A stretch of 43,860 nt of DNA from Bacteroidota bacterium (GCA_016868455.1 VGGV01000019.1:1-43860), one strand, 5' to 3'; counted from the stretch's first letter, positions 1 to 9,361 are shown. Notes: generated from the sequence alone by a model not told the origin. Made by a program: numbers and translations.

Positions 1-37
1 TAAGCCGGTTTGCATCAAATGGATCAGCACAAAATAA

Positions 38-1066
38 CTACTTCAGTTTTGCCAGCCTTGCTTTTGATTTATTGAATACATTTCTGCCTTTATCAATGCC
101 GCTTCTTCTTTTCTTCTGTTCTTCCAGCGGCAGGTGTATAAAGTCAAGGCACTCCTGGCTGCAGGTCCCCTCCATTTTTGTATTGCACTCATCACATTGT
201 ATGAACAGAAGGTGACATGCATCGTTCACACAATTTACATGTGTATCTGCCGGCTTGCCGCATTGATGACATTTGGCAATAACTTCATCGGATATCCTCT
301 CACCCAACCGCTGGTCGAACACAAAATTTTTGCCATGAAACATATTTTCCAGGCCTTTGGCTTTCACCTGGTTTACATAGTTGATGATACCTCCTTCAAG
401 GTGAAAAACATTTTTAAATCCCCTGTACAGCATATAGGCTGATGCTTTCTCACAGCGGATACCCCCGGTGCAATACATAATGATATTCCTGTCTTTATCC
501 TTCTCCATCATTTGTACTGCCATAGGCAATTGCTCCCGAAAAGTGTCACTGGGAATTTCGATTGCATTCTCAAAGCGGCCTACTTCATACTCGTAATGAT
601 TGCGCATATCAATCACAACTGTACCGGGGTTGGCGGTTAGTTTGTTGAATTCTTCCGCATTTACATATTTCCCTTTTTTTGACATATCAAATCCCGGGTC
701 ATCAATTCCGTCTGCCACGATCTTTTTCCGCACTTTTATATCCAGCACATAAAAACTTTTTCCGGCATCATCCACAGCAATATTGAGACGGAGATTATTT
801 AGCGGTTTAATTGAATACAGGTATTTTTTTAATGCATCAAAATAAGCTGTGGGCACATTTAGCTGGGCATTTATTCCTTCGGTGGCCACATAAATTCTGC
901 CTAAAACATCCAATACTTTTAGGTGAGTATAAAGTTTATCCCGGAAGGTTTTTGGATCGGCAATTCTGAAATATTGGTAAAAGGAAATGGTTGTTCTTGG
1001 TGTAGGATCGTTTTGAATACGTTCCTTCAGCTCCCGGCGGGAGATCCGGTTGTGTAATGGCGCCAT
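38..1066 (-). CDS. trhO: tRNA uridine(34) hydroxylase TrhO (rhodanese family)
   Basis: Predicted 342-residue cytoplasmic enzyme of the TrhO (YceA) family, which hydroxylates wobble uridine U34 of certain tRNAs on the way to 5-carboxymethoxy- or methoxyuridine. An N-terminal ferredoxin-like region (about residues 25-120, with ATEGINAQ) is followed by a rhodanese domain (about 135-235) whose active loop contains Cys199 in MYCTGGIRC. The C-terminus carries a Cys cluster (C266, C269, C279, C284, C291, C294, C302, C306) of the type thought to bind zinc. Length is normal for the longer family members. The ATG at 1066 is the first Met and matches family starts. The gene upstream in its own direction (DUF5686) ends 136 bp away, so it is probably transcribed alone. 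Family assignment is confident; the exact tRNA product is inferred from homologues. Confidence 0.93.
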   Translation of the reverse strand: MAPLHNRISRRELKERIQNDPTPRTTISFYQYFRIADPKTFRDKLYTHLKVLDVLGRIYVATEGINAQLNVPTAYFDALKKYLYSIKPLNNLRLNIAVDDAGKSFYVLDIKVRKKIVADGIDDPGFDMSKKGKYVNAEEFNKLTANPGTVVIDMRNHYEYEVGRFENAIEIPSDTFREQLPMAVQMMEKDKDRNIIMYCTGGIRCEKASAYMLYRGFKNVFHLEGGIINYVNQVKAKGLENMFHGKNFVFDQRLGERISDEVIAKCHQCGKPADTHVNCVNDACHLLFIQCDECNTKMEGTCSQECLDFIHLPLEEQKKRRSGIDKGRNVFNKSKARLAKLK

Positions 1067-1201
1067 CTTGTTTGAATTTTAATTCGTCCTTCTAAAAACA
1101 AGGAACAGGCTTCGAATTCCAGTTGCAGGCTGGACAAAATTCTAAAGCAGCGCAAAGATAAGATATACCGCTGCTCTTGCCGCTTGTACCTTTGGTCTTT
1201 C

Positions 1202-3679
1202 CTATGGCCAATCATCGCCTCTTTGACCACCAAACCGGCTCAATCCTATTCGGAATCCGTGATGCCATGCTTTTCCGTTCAGGAAAGATTGTACAAAGTC
1301 AATTCTGAATTGTTTGAAGATATTGTCAATACCGCCAAAGAGTTCAACGTAACTGGCATCCTTGTAATAAAAGCCATTGCCTCCGGCCACCAGGTATAAA
1401 TTCAGCTTCCGGATACCCGGAATTTTGTTAGTGAGCAGCCCTTTGAAATTATGTTCCAGATGGGCCAGGGCATAGAATTTTGAAATATTGCTGAACTGAT
1501 AGATTGGCAGCATTTGAAAGCTATTGAGGTATTCTGTAGCGAGTCTTGAAATATTACCATTAAAATGGTTGTAATCAGGGATGTACACTTTTTTATTATC
1601 AATGAATCCACCCATTGCCAGCCGGTAGCGGAGAATGCCGGCAAGTTTGAAATTAAGGTCGTCCCGCACGGTGAATTTCCATTTGCTGAAGTCAGCATCA
1701 CTGCCAAAAAGCTTACTGTAATTGCGGATATACACCAATGAAAAAACCGGGTACTTCGATCCTATATTTATTTTCCGGTCCGGCAATTCAATGTACCGGG
1801 CACCGGGTTGCCAGGTAATACCAAAAATTGTAAAAAAGACCTGGTGGCTCTTGATATTCTCTGTCAGTATCTCGTTGGGATAGTTTGGCGTATATGCTTT
1901 GTCCGCCTTGTTCCGCCATGTATAATTGGTTGTATTTTCCAAAGGCCTTCTGTCCTGGTACTGAAAACCCGCAACCCATGAAAATCCATCGCCAATACCT
2001 TTTCTGAAACTTCCTCTTACATAGCGGGCTTCATAGCTTTTGATCCGGTTTTCTTCACTTAATAAGCAACTAAGTGTATTTCCATTTTCACCAATCGGGC
2101 TGTTATTGTTAAACTGAAACACCCTGCTGCCGCCTGAAAGTAAAACGGAAGAAGCGTATTTCTTTCCAAACGCATATCGAAGTGTTACGTTAGGATTGAA
2201 ATGCCGGTTGGAAAATCCATATCTGAAATCAGTGGTGACAGATATTCGTTTTCTGCCCGAGGAAGTGGTGTCAAGTCTTTTGGACCAAGTAAAACCCGGG
2301 CTCATCACCCAGCCTTCTGCCGGGTTGAACGATACCATATCAATCAGTGAAGGAAAACTGATCGTAGTCCGTTTTCTCTCCCTGGCAATGCTCTGTCCGA
2401 ATAACAGAATACCGGTTACTGTAGGCTTATTCCGCTTTCTTTCCAAAGAATCGAGGTAGCGGGGATCCTTGCGGGCCAGTTCCAGGCTGTCTTTTTTCTG
2501 GTAATCCCTCATCTCTTCGGCCAGCAGAGGTACCGGGCGGTTTTTCTCCCAATACTCAATGGTTCGTTTGTTTGCGCTGTCCTTGTATTTCAGAATGGTG
2601 TTATTAAATGTTCTTTTGATAAACAGCGGTTCTATATTGATATCTGAATACACATTTACAAAGCTGCCATAGGCATCAAACCCGAACATTTTTACCGACG
2701 GATAGATGACCTGGCTGCTGATGAACCAGTTATTGCTGCTTACCGGGCGGTAAAGCTGCTCGATACGCAATGTGTCCAGCAGTTCCATTTGCGACTGCTT
2801 TACCAGCTGCAACTGCAGGGAATGTATCCGCCAGTCGCCATCCACAATAGAAATATACCCGCTGAACAGGGGTTCATACTTTCTTCTTGGAATTACTTGA
2901 ATACGGCTGACCAGGCTGCTGTCCTCAAAAAAAGTACCTTCCAGTTTATAGCGGTAGTAATGCAATGCATTTTCTGAAATGGGAGAAATAAATCCCCTTG
3001 GGTTCAGGTTATTTCCGATAAAGACATTGTCATTATAGAAAGAAAAAAAACGGGGGGCGCTAAGCCCGAACCCGTCGCTTTGCCCGCTTACACGGGAAGA
3101 GATCACTTCTGTTCTTTCCTTATCCGGGGGGCTCACCAAATACTTTGATATTGTTTCAGAGAGATAAACGATTTTTTGTTTGCTCGTATCTCCGTCCCCA
3201 AAATCCACTTTCTGCCCGAATACCTTTTTCGGATAGTCCCTCAGCCGCAACAACCCCTTTGTATACACCCGGCATTCAAATTGTGCAGGATTATCACGGT
3301 AGTAGTTTCTTTTTTTAATCGCATTACGGATAACCTGGTAAGCAGGGTCTTCCCCCGTCTTTACTACTGCTTCACTAAGGGTAATTTCCAGAAGTTTTAA
3401 AATGAAGTTGATCTCTTTATCGTTATGGTCAATTACTACTACCGCTTCTTCCTTTTTGTAACCAACATACTGGCAAACAAGGATGTGCCGGCCATTGGGC
3501 AGTTTGATGGAATATTTTCCTTCATTATTGGCGTGGGTGCCGTTGTTCGTTCCCTTTACATATACCGAAGCATAGGCCAGCGGTTTACCGTCGATTCCGG
3601 TAACAGTGCCTTTTATTTTCTGCGAGTAAGATGCCGTTAGCTGAATCAGGATAAATATTGCAAGCAGTGCCGGTTTCAT
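1202..3679 (-). CDS. DUF5686 outer-membrane protein with carboxypeptidase-like regulatory domain
   Basis: Predicted 825-residue outer-membrane protein of unknown function, common in Bacteroidota. A signal peptide (MKPALLAIFILIQLTASYSQ) leads into a CarboxypepD_reg-like beta-sandwich (about residues 22-100: KIKGTVTGIDGKPLAYASVYVKG), then a long DUF5686 region with alternating aromatic strands typical of a beta-barrel, ending in arginine- and glycine-rich strands. The frame stays open 57 codons upstream, but the ATG at 3679 is chosen because it starts directly at the signal peptide; the upstream residues look non-coding. The next gene in this direction lies 77 bp upstream. The fold and location are supported by family knowledge; the substrate or role cannot be told from sequence. 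Confidence 0.88.
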   Translation of the reverse strand: MKPALLAIFILIQLTASYSQKIKGTVTGIDGKPLAYASVYVKGTNNGTHANNEGKYSIKLPNGRHILVCQYVGYKKEEAVVVIDHNDKEINFILKLLEITLSEAVVKTGEDPAYQVIRNAIKKRNYYRDNPAQFECRVYTKGLLRLRDYPKKVFGQKVDFGDGDTSKQKIVYLSETISKYLVSPPDKERTEVISSRVSGQSDGFGLSAPRFFSFYNDNVFIGNNLNPRGFISPISENALHYYRYKLEGTFFEDSSLVSRIQVIPRRKYEPLFSGYISIVDGDWRIHSLQLQLVKQSQMELLDTLRIEQLYRPVSSNNWFISSQVIYPSVKMFGFDAYGSFVNVYSDINIEPLFIKRTFNNTILKYKDSANKRTIEYWEKNRPVPLLAEEMRDYQKKDSLELARKDPRYLDSLERKRNKPTVTGILLFGQSIARERKRTTISFPSLIDMVSFNPAEGWVMSPGFTWSKRLDTTSSGRKRISVTTDFRYGFSNRHFNPNVTLRYAFGKKYASSVLLSGGSRVFQFNNNSPIGENGNTLSCLLSEENRIKSYEARYVRGSFRKGIGDGFSWVAGFQYQDRRPLENTTNYTWRNKADKAYTPNYPNEILTENIKSHQVFFTIFGITWQPGARYIELPDRKINIGSKYPVFSLVYIRNYSKLFGSDADFSKWKFTVRDDLNFKLAGILRYRLAMGGFIDNKKVYIPDYNHFNGNISRLATEYLNSFQMLPIYQFSNISKFYALAHLEHNFKGLLTNKIPGIRKLNLYLVAGGNGFYYKDASYVELFGGIDNIFKQFRIDFVQSFLNGKAWHHGFRIGLSRFGGQRGDDWP

Positions 3680-3756
3680 GATACAGTGATACAGAAAGAT
3701 AGCACAGTACTGCGGTTTACTTTTTAACATTAAAAACTTTAAAGGCAGTTTTAACA

Positions 3757-4104
3757 TTATTTGGCTGATGACCGGAGAAAACTGCCTGTTATGGCTGCAA
3801 AGCCCCCCACCAGCCCGCCAACCAAACCTGTGACAAGAATAAGGGCCCATGAGCTGCCGCCCAGCGGCAGAATGGATGCAACTTTATGTGAGATCACACT
3901 GTTGTTCTTCATATCCATCCACCACGCCAAACCCGCCCAGAGCAGAAAAACACCCAGTAAGCCTGCAAGAAATGCTTTCCCTGCTTTTTGATGTATGACG
4001 GCAGCCACTGCCCCGGCTGCAATGGCTAAACACCACCACGGAAGGAAGAGGCCGCTGATAAAAGAAAGTAATGCGGTAAGTATGATTGCTGTTATGAATT
4101 TCAT
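3757..4104 (-). CDS. small hydrophobic membrane protein, unknown function
   Basis: A 115-residue protein with four predicted membrane segments (about residues 1-22, 24-42, 45-62 and 86-108), the last rich in glycine (LVTGLVGGLVGGFAAITG). A short polar stretch MDMKNNSVISHK separates the third and fourth helices. It starts 17 bp after the penicillin-acylase-like gene and on the same strand, so the two are probably co-transcribed. I do not recognise a named family; small four-helix membrane proteins of this sort are often annotated only as hypothetical. The composition (no stops, coherent helices, plausible ATG) supports a real gene. Confidence 0.72.
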   Translation of the reverse strand: MKFITAIILTALLSFISGLFLPWWCLAIAAGAVAAVIHQKAGKAFLAGLLGVFLLWAGLAWWMDMKNNSVISHKVASILPLGGSSWALILVTGLVGGLVGGFAAITGSFLRSSAK

Positions 4105-4121
4105 TTTTACGTATTGACTTG

Positions 4122-6569
4122 TTAGCTCTTACTGCTGAATTTCATCACCCATTTAATGTTTTTGTCTGTTCTGTCCCCCTCCCGCATAAACCAAAGTTTA
4201 TTGTACCTGACCTCCACCCAGGTGTCAATATCATGATCATAAAATCTGCTCCCGGGATTGCCGCTTTGTCCTCCGGGAAAAACACCATAAGCCTCCGTAG
4301 GTGTTGTAAGATGAACGATCATCCTCCAGCTGGGGCCATGGCTGTGTGTAACTGCGTTTATTATATTTCCATTTCCGCCAACTTGCAGTCCGCTTCTGGC
4401 AAATCCTTTCAGGTCCTTTATCAGATGATACACAGTTGAGTTTTTGAATTTGGCCCATTCCAGTTTTCCTTCAGTCTCCTTTTGGGCCAGACCGGTTGCG
4501 GCCTTCTTAAATGCAGCCGTAACTACATCCGGCAAATTTTCAACCTGCGGAGTATTGATATTGTCGGCATAGTGCAGCACTGAATCTCTTTTAAGGATCT
4601 CCATAGTGGTTTGTTCTTCCGGCCAGGGAAAAGGTAGTTTTGCCCGGGACAGCTCATCTTTCCATATCTCTGCTTCAAGGCTATCCCACCAGCATTGATA
4701 AATTGTCTGCCCCTTTGAATCCGGCGAAGCCATCAGGTCCCAGTTCCTGAATATTTGCAGATATTCTTTTTCCTTATCACTCAGTTCATTTTCTCTTATA
4801 TATTTCAGTAATATACCTTTGGCATCTTCTGCCAGTGTATTAAAATAATTGCCGTGCAGCGTCATCATATCCTTTACGGTGATGCCGGTCATTGCTGCCA
4901 GCTTATTATCAATGGTAATACCCCTCGGTGTAATATAAGAGCCGGGAATAAAATAGGGATAAGCAGAATCAACAGGCCGCTGGTTGGCGCTTTGCAAAAA
5001 GCCCCGTTCAGGGTTTTTGATGTGCGGGTTCTCCTGCTGGGGAATAAAGCCCTGCCACATAAAACTGCTGTCTTCCCCCGGCATCACATAAAGCCCCTGC
5101 CTGTCCCAGCGGGCCGGAAATTTTCCCTGCTGCCAGATGGCAATGTCTCCCGACTTTGAAGCAAATACAAAATTCTGCCCGGGACAGGTGAATGTTTTTA
5201 ATGCCTCAGCATAATCATCATAATTCTTTGCCCGGTTCAGTTTATAAAATGTATAGCCCTCATTGCTCGGATCATGAGCAGTCCAACGTACTGCAAGATT
5301 TCTTCCTTTGCCGATACTGTCTGCTCCCTGGAAACTTTCATCATACATCACCGGGCCAAAAATGGTGTAGGCAACTGTATCAATCACATCTTTGCCTCCT
5401 TTCACTTTAATAGTCTCTTCCTTGCGGATTGTTTTCTCCCATTTACCATTAAACCAGTATTCGGCTTTTGATTTGTCCTTGAATTTAATTTCATAATAAT
5501 CCTTCACATCCCGCTGGGAGTTGGTTACACCCCATGCAATACTGTCGTTAAAACCTATAATAATAAAAGGGCTTCCCGGCAATGAAACGCCATAGGCATT
5601 ACTGTTGGGAGTTACCAGTTGTATTTCATACCAAATGGATGGCAGCGATAACTCCAGGTGCGGGTCGTTACATAGAATCGGCGCCCCGCTTTGCGTTTTA
5701 CTGCCTGCCACCACCCAGTTATTGCTGCCGTTGTTGACGTCTGGTTTGGAAATTTCTCCGGCAGTTACCATATCTTTTTTAGTCAGGTACAATGAATCGG
5801 CCAAAACCGGCTTAACAGGAACAATACCCGGTTTATTGAATACGGTTCCTTTGGGCACAATCGGCACCAGTGAATCCGGCACCTGCGGATACAATATCCT
5901 CAGTTCATCGGGCATGAAGATGGATTTGGCATTGGTATTGGCCAAATCACTTTCTGTTCCCGATGAAAGATTCTTCGCCATCATCTTTAGTAATAATGCT
6001 GTCCGCAGATTACTCCATCTTTCCGGTTTAATGTTGAGCAGCTTATATTCAATAGGTATATCCGGTTCCTTTAGTGAACTGATATAAGCATTAACACCGC
6101 TTGTATAAGCATCAAATATCGCTTTCGAAACCGGGTCTTTTTCTATTTCCTTAACTGCATTTTCTGCAGCATACACCATTCCCAGTCTTCTTTGCTCACG
6201 GTCATATTGTACTGCTTTTTTACCGGCCATTTCACTGGCCCTGCCGGCAGCTGCTTTGGTCTGAAGATCTAACTGGAACAACCTGAACTTTGCATGCAGG
6301 TAGCCCTGAATGAAATACAGGTCTTCATCATTCTCGGCAAAAACATGCGGTACCAGGCGGTCATCAAAATATACTTCAGCCCTTCCTTTCAATCCTGAAA
6401 AACTCAATTCCGCATCAAAACTCTGATCCTCCGGTTCAGCATTTTGCCACAACCCATGCTGGGGGCTTAAAAATTTTCCCATGGGCGAAACGGAACCCCA
6501 TTGCTTATTGAGTGCAAAAACCAACCCGGTGGTGATGATAGCCGAAACAGTAAACGGTACAATACGCAT
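4122..6569 (-). CDS. penicillin acylase family protein (Ntn-hydrolase)
   Basis: Predicted 815-residue self-processing hydrolase of the penicillin amidase family (S45), exported to the periplasm. The N-terminal hydrophobic segment MRIVPFTVSAIITTGLVFAL acts as signal or anchor, followed by the alpha chain (YFIQGYLHAKFRLFQLD), a spacer, and the beta chain, which should begin at Ser282 in NNGSNNWVVAG, the N-terminal nucleophile after autocleavage. The beta chain shows the usual NDPHLELSLPSIWYE motif. The open frame extends 57 codons upstream, but the ATG at 6569 is preferred because it starts the signal segment and avoids overlap with the divergent lemA region. Family members cleave acyl amides such as penicillins or acyl-homoserine lactones, or act on unknown amides; the substrate here is not predictable. 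Confidence 0.9.
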   Translation of the reverse strand: MRIVPFTVSAIITTGLVFALNKQWGSVSPMGKFLSPQHGLWQNAEPEDQSFDAELSFSGLKGRAEVYFDDRLVPHVFAENDEDLYFIQGYLHAKFRLFQLDLQTKAAAGRASEMAGKKAVQYDREQRRLGMVYAAENAVKEIEKDPVSKAIFDAYTSGVNAYISSLKEPDIPIEYKLLNIKPERWSNLRTALLLKMMAKNLSSGTESDLANTNAKSIFMPDELRILYPQVPDSLVPIVPKGTVFNKPGIVPVKPVLADSLYLTKKDMVTAGEISKPDVNNGSNNWVVAGSKTQSGAPILCNDPHLELSLPSIWYEIQLVTPNSNAYGVSLPGSPFIIIGFNDSIAWGVTNSQRDVKDYYEIKFKDKSKAEYWFNGKWEKTIRKEETIKVKGGKDVIDTVAYTIFGPVMYDESFQGADSIGKGRNLAVRWTAHDPSNEGYTFYKLNRAKNYDDYAEALKTFTCPGQNFVFASKSGDIAIWQQGKFPARWDRQGLYVMPGEDSSFMWQGFIPQQENPHIKNPERGFLQSANQRPVDSAYPYFIPGSYITPRGITIDNKLAAMTGITVKDMMTLHGNYFNTLAEDAKGILLKYIRENELSDKEKEYLQIFRNWDLMASPDSKGQTIYQCWWDSLEAEIWKDELSRAKLPFPWPEEQTTMEILKRDSVLHYADNINTPQVENLPDVVTAAFKKAATGLAQKETEGKLEWAKFKNSTVYHLIKDLKGFARSGLQVGGNGNIINAVTHSHGPSWRMIVHLTTPTEAYGVFPGGQSGNPGSRFYDHDIDTWVEVRYNKLWFMREGDRTDKNIKWVMKFSSKS

Positions 6570-6675
6570 AGAAGGTGAATGATGGGGAAAGATAAGAAAT
6601 GTAACAAGAATTTTGCGATTCTCATCTGTTAGCATATTGTTTTTCACTAATTTCATTCCAATAAAACAAACAACT

Positions 6676-7236
6676 ATGGTGGTTTTAATTGTAATCGGTA
6701 TTATTCTCTTGCTCGTAATCTGGGTGATTAGCTTATACAACGGGCTGGTCAGGCTCCGGAACAGAAGGCAAAACGCATTTGCTGATATTGATGTGCAGCT
6801 CCGGCAGCGGCATGACCTGGTTCCCCAACTGGTGGAAACCGTTAAAGGCTATGCGGCGCATGAAAAGGAATTGCTGATGAAAGTAACCGAGGCCAGAACG
6901 GCTGCCATGTCGGCAAAATCTATTGATGACAAGATAGTGGCCGAACAACAACTGACCGCCGCCCTGCAGGGATTGAAAGTACAGGTAGAGGCATATCCCG
7001 ATCTGAAAGCCAATCAGAATTTTCTGCAACTGCAGGAAGAACTCAGTGATATCGAAAATAAGCTCGCTGCCTCCCGGCGGTTCTTCAATGCAGCTACTAC
7101 GGAATACAACAATGCTGTGGAATCGTTTCCCGGCAATATGATTGCCCGGAATTTTGGATTTAAACGGGAAATTATGTTTGATCTTGGAGAAGACATAAGA
7201 AAAAATATGGAAGAGCCGCCGAAGATTCAATTTTAA
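6676..7236 (+). CDS. lemA: LemA family protein
   Basis: Predicted 186-residue membrane-anchored coiled-coil protein. One N-terminal transmembrane helix (about residues 2-21, MVVLIVIGIILLLVIWVISL) is followed by the family signature YNGLVRLRNRRQNAFADIDV and QRHDLVPQLVETVKGY, then helical repeats and the terminal FxxRxFN-type segment RRFFNAATTEYNNAVESFP. The ATG at 6676 is used rather than the upstream in-frame codon because it begins the membrane helix. The M48 peptidase gene follows after 29 bp on the same strand; this lemA/M48 pairing is widespread and suggests joint work in membrane protein quality control, although the biochemical role of LemA is not settled. Confidence 0.93.
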   Translation: MVVLIVIGIILLLVIWVISLYNGLVRLRNRRQNAFADIDVQLRQRHDLVPQLVETVKGYAAHEKELLMKVTEARTAAMSAKSIDDKIVAEQQLTAALQGLKVQVEAYPDLKANQNFLQLQEELSDIENKLAASRRFFNAATTEYNNAVESFPGNMIARNFGFKREIMFDLGEDIRKNMEEPPKIQF

Positions 7237-7265
7237 CCGCCAACCCTAAAGGGGAAATAAGAAAC

Positions 7266-8204
7266 ATGCAATATGTTGGTTTAGATAAGCAAATCAGGAA
7301 AAACAATTTTAATTCTCTGCTGTTGCTGATAGCATTTCCGGCATTGCTACTGGCAATGACCTATCTCCTGATTTATTTTACCCGGGAAGAACATCATGAA
7401 GATCCCCATACGCTTTTTTTCCGGGTTATGCCTTTTGTTCTTGCTGCCACAGGTATCTGGTTCCTCATTGCCTGGACCGGTCATGCTGCCTTCATCCGCA
7501 TGGCCACCGGCAGCAAACCCCTTGACCGGAAAGAAAATAAAAGGGTGTACAACCTGGTGGAAAACCTATGTATTTCCCAGGGCATGACGATGCCGAAAAT
7601 TTACATCATTGAAGATGATTCACTCAATGCTTTCGCCAGCGGTATTGACCATAGAACCTATTCCATCTCTCTTTCAAGGGGCATTATTAATAAACTGGAT
7701 GATGAAGAACTGGAAGGGGTGATTGCCCATGAACTTACTCATATTAAGAACAGGGATGTAAGGCTGCTGATTGTGTCCATCATCTTTGTCGGCATTTTTG
7801 CCTTCCTGGCTGAAGTGGTCTTCCGCAGCCTGCGGCATGCGGGTTCAGGCAAACGAAGCAGCAAGAACGGGAAAGGAAGCGGCGCCATTATCCTGATTGC
7901 GATTGTCGTTACCGCTGTTGCATACTTTATTTCAATTCTGCTGAGGTTCGGTATCAGCCGTAAAAGAGAATACCTTGCCGACGCCGGGGCTGCAGAAATC
8001 ACCAAAAAACCCTATGCCCTTGCCAATGCTCTCAGAAAAATATCCAACGACCCGCTGATTGAGGCAGTGGAAAGCCGGGATGTGGCGCAATTGTTTATTG
8101 ATAATCCAAAGCCCTCCACACATCAATCGGCTTCATGGGATAATATGTTTGCCACGCATCCGCCGATTGAGAAGAGGATTGATCTCTTAGAGCAGTTTGT
8201 GTAA
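7266..8204 (+). CDS. htpX: M48 family zinc metallopeptidase, HtpX-like
   Basis: Predicted 312-residue integral membrane metalloprotease of the HtpX/Ste24 superfamily, which degrades misfolded membrane proteins. Two N-terminal membrane helices (about 18-37 and 56-78) precede the zinc motif HELTH at residues 155-159; a further helical pair follows (about 168-185 and 204-225) and the third ligand is expected at the Glu of RKREYLADAGA. The conserved NAFASG segment before the zinc motif is present. It lies 29 bp after lemA and probably forms an operon with it. The stop codon lies 11 bp before the left repeat of the four-helix-bundle unit. The N-terminus and length are ordinary for the family. Confidence 0.93.
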   Translation: MQYVGLDKQIRKNNFNSLLLLIAFPALLLAMTYLLIYFTREEHHEDPHTLFFRVMPFVLAATGIWFLIAWTGHAAFIRMATGSKPLDRKENKRVYNLVENLCISQGMTMPKIYIIEDDSLNAFASGIDHRTYSISLSRGIINKLDDEELEGVIAHELTHIKNRDVRLLIVSIIFVGIFAFLAEVVFRSLRHAGSGKRSSKNGKGSGAIILIAIVVTAVAYFISILLRFGISRKREYLADAGAAEITKKPYALANALRKISNDPLIEAVESRDVAQLFIDNPKPSTHQSASWDNMFATHPPIEKRIDLLEQFV

Positions 8205-8214
8205 GTAAGTTGTT

Positions 8215-8647
8215 AGTCCTGAGTCATTAGTCGTTAGTCACATAAACTTATCGGGGTTGTTTATCATATACAAGATAAGCCTCGCTACTTCGTCATTTTT
8301 AGCTGTAATGTCAAGATGTTTTTCAGCCGAAATGTATTTACAGGCAAGAGAAAAATCCAGCCAAACCTGTGTCTCAGCATTTTCCGTTTCAGCATCATTT
8401 AGTTTTGAAATAAAATAGTCTTTATACCTTCTTCGTTTGTACGCTTCAACAAAATTGGTGCAAACCGATCTGGACGATCTTCTTATTTGGTCTGTAAGAC
8501 TGTACTTCTCTTCCGGCGAAAAACTTTTGGTAATCTCAAAAATTTCCATGGCCAGGTCAAAAGCTTTTTGAAATGCAATTAATTTTCTGTAGTCTCCCAT
8601 ATATTTAAATTTTGTTATTTCATACTAATGACTAACGACTCAGGACT
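8215..8647. mobile_element. 433-bp unit bounded by 24-bp inverted repeats, carrying a four-helix-bundle gene
   Basis: The left end (8215-8238) and right end (8624-8647) are inverted copies matching at 22 of 24 positions. Each end is built of a 7-base tandem motif: the right end reads ACTAATG ACTAACG ACTCAGG ACT. The only gene inside is the four-helix-bundle CDS on the minus strand, whose stop codon overlaps the left repeat. The right repeat supplies the last codons and stop of pcm. I see no target-site duplication and no transposase. That it is mobile is inference; the inverted repeats themselves are visible. Confidence 0.6.
8238..8600 (-). CDS. four-helix bundle protein (23S rRNA intervening-sequence protein family)
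   Basis: A 120-residue all-helical protein of the family first known from open reading frames in 23S rRNA intervening sequences (TIGR02436 type), related in fold to the Avd accessory protein of diversity-generating retroelements. Typical motifs are present: YRKLIAFQKAFDLAMEIFEIT, SLTDQIRRSSRSVCTNFVEAY, YKDYFISKLNDAETENAETQ and the terminal ARLILYMI. The family forms pentamers with a basic surface and may bind nucleic acid, but its function is unknown. Here it is not in an rRNA gene: it sits between htpX and pcm, and is bracketed by 24-bp inverted repeats, the left one overlapping its TGA stop. The ATG at 8600 gives the normal family start. Confidence 0.9.
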   Translation of the reverse strand: MGDYRKLIAFQKAFDLAMEIFEITKSFSPEEKYSLTDQIRRSSRSVCTNFVEAYKRRRYKDYFISKLNDAETENAETQVWLDFSLACKYISAEKHLDITAKNDEVARLILYMINNPDKFM

Positions 8648-9320
8648 CTTTTCCCCCAACCATCGGTACAAAAGAAAAATTATCAAACACTTCTTCTTTT
8701 ATCGCCCCGTTTTCCAGTTTGGTGATGCGCCGCATCTGCTGAATTTCGCCTGCGCCAAGGGGAAGTACCATCATGCCACCCGGCCCGCCTTCCGGCGAGG
8801 CAGGTTTTAATTGCTCAATCAGTTTGGGGGGAGTTTCCGGAGCGGCAGCTGTTATCAGTACCCTGTCAAAAGGGGCATAAGTGGGAAGGCCTTCATAGCC
8901 GTCGCCGTAAAAGAATTTGATGGAAGGATATTTTTTCAGAAAGTCAAACTTCTTGTTTGCATCAAAGAGTTTTTTCTGTCGCTCGATGGTATAAACCTGT
9001 GCACCCATTTCAGCCAGTATCACGGCCTGGTAAGCGCTGCCGGTACCAATTTCCAGCACTTTCATAAAGGGCAGTACTTCCAGCAACTGGGTTTGATATG
9101 CTACGGTATAAGGCTGGGAAATGGTCTGGCCTTCGCCAATGGGGAAAGCCCTGTCTTCATAGGCCACTTCATCAAAAGCAGAATCCAGAAAAAAATGCCG
9201 GGGCACTTCCAGCAGGGCATCCAGCACCCGGTCGTCGGAAATACCTTTGGCCTGTATGCCTTGCACTAATTTTTTACGAAGTCCTTTATGACGGTAAGTA
9301 TCTTCGGTGGGTCTGCTCAT
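8640..9320 (-). CDS. pcm: protein-L-isoaspartate O-methyltransferase
   Basis: Predicted 226-residue SAM-dependent enzyme that methylates L-isoaspartyl residues in damaged proteins. It shows the PCMT hallmarks: YEDRAFPIGEGQTISQPYTVA, the SAM-binding loop VLEIGTGSAYQAVILAEMGA and FSFVPMVGGK near the end. Two oddities are visible. Between KP and GG of the usual LKPGG turn there are about seven extra residues (ASPEGGP) encoded by a GC-rich repeat at 8781-8804. The last residues and stop (Glu-Ser-TGA) are encoded by the right inverted repeat of the neighbouring four-helix-bundle unit, so the native C-terminus was replaced or trimmed. The fold core is intact, so it is probably still functional. ATG at 9320. 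Confidence 0.93.
   Translation of the reverse strand: MSRPTEDTYRHKGLRKKLVQGIQAKGISDDRVLDALLEVPRHFFLDSAFDEVAYEDRAFPIGEGQTISQPYTVAYQTQLLEVLPFMKVLEIGTGSAYQAVILAEMGAQVYTIERQKKLFDANKKFDFLKKYPSIKFFYGDGYEGLPTYAPFDRVLITAAAPETPPKLIEQLKPASPEGGPGGMMVLPLGAGEIQQMRRITKLENGAIKEEVFDNFSFVPMVGGKES
8781..8804 (-). repeat. GC-rich palindromic element inserted in frame in pcm
   Basis: Read on the coding strand this begins CCTGCCTCGCCGGAAGGCGG. It aligns with the element at 33947-33967 (CCTGCCTGCCGGACAGGCAG...) over CCTGCCT, GCCGGA and GGC-GG. It encodes ASPEGGP, which interrupts the normally contiguous LKPGG turn of Pcm without shifting the frame. Membership of one family is inferred from two copies only. Confidence 0.5.
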
Positions 9321-9361
9321 TTTTATAAAAGAAAGAATTTCCCTGTAACTTTTTTCTTCTG

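Noticed and set aside
1-37. End of the window before trhO
   Set aside because: Too short to support any feature; it contains only the trhO 3' flank.
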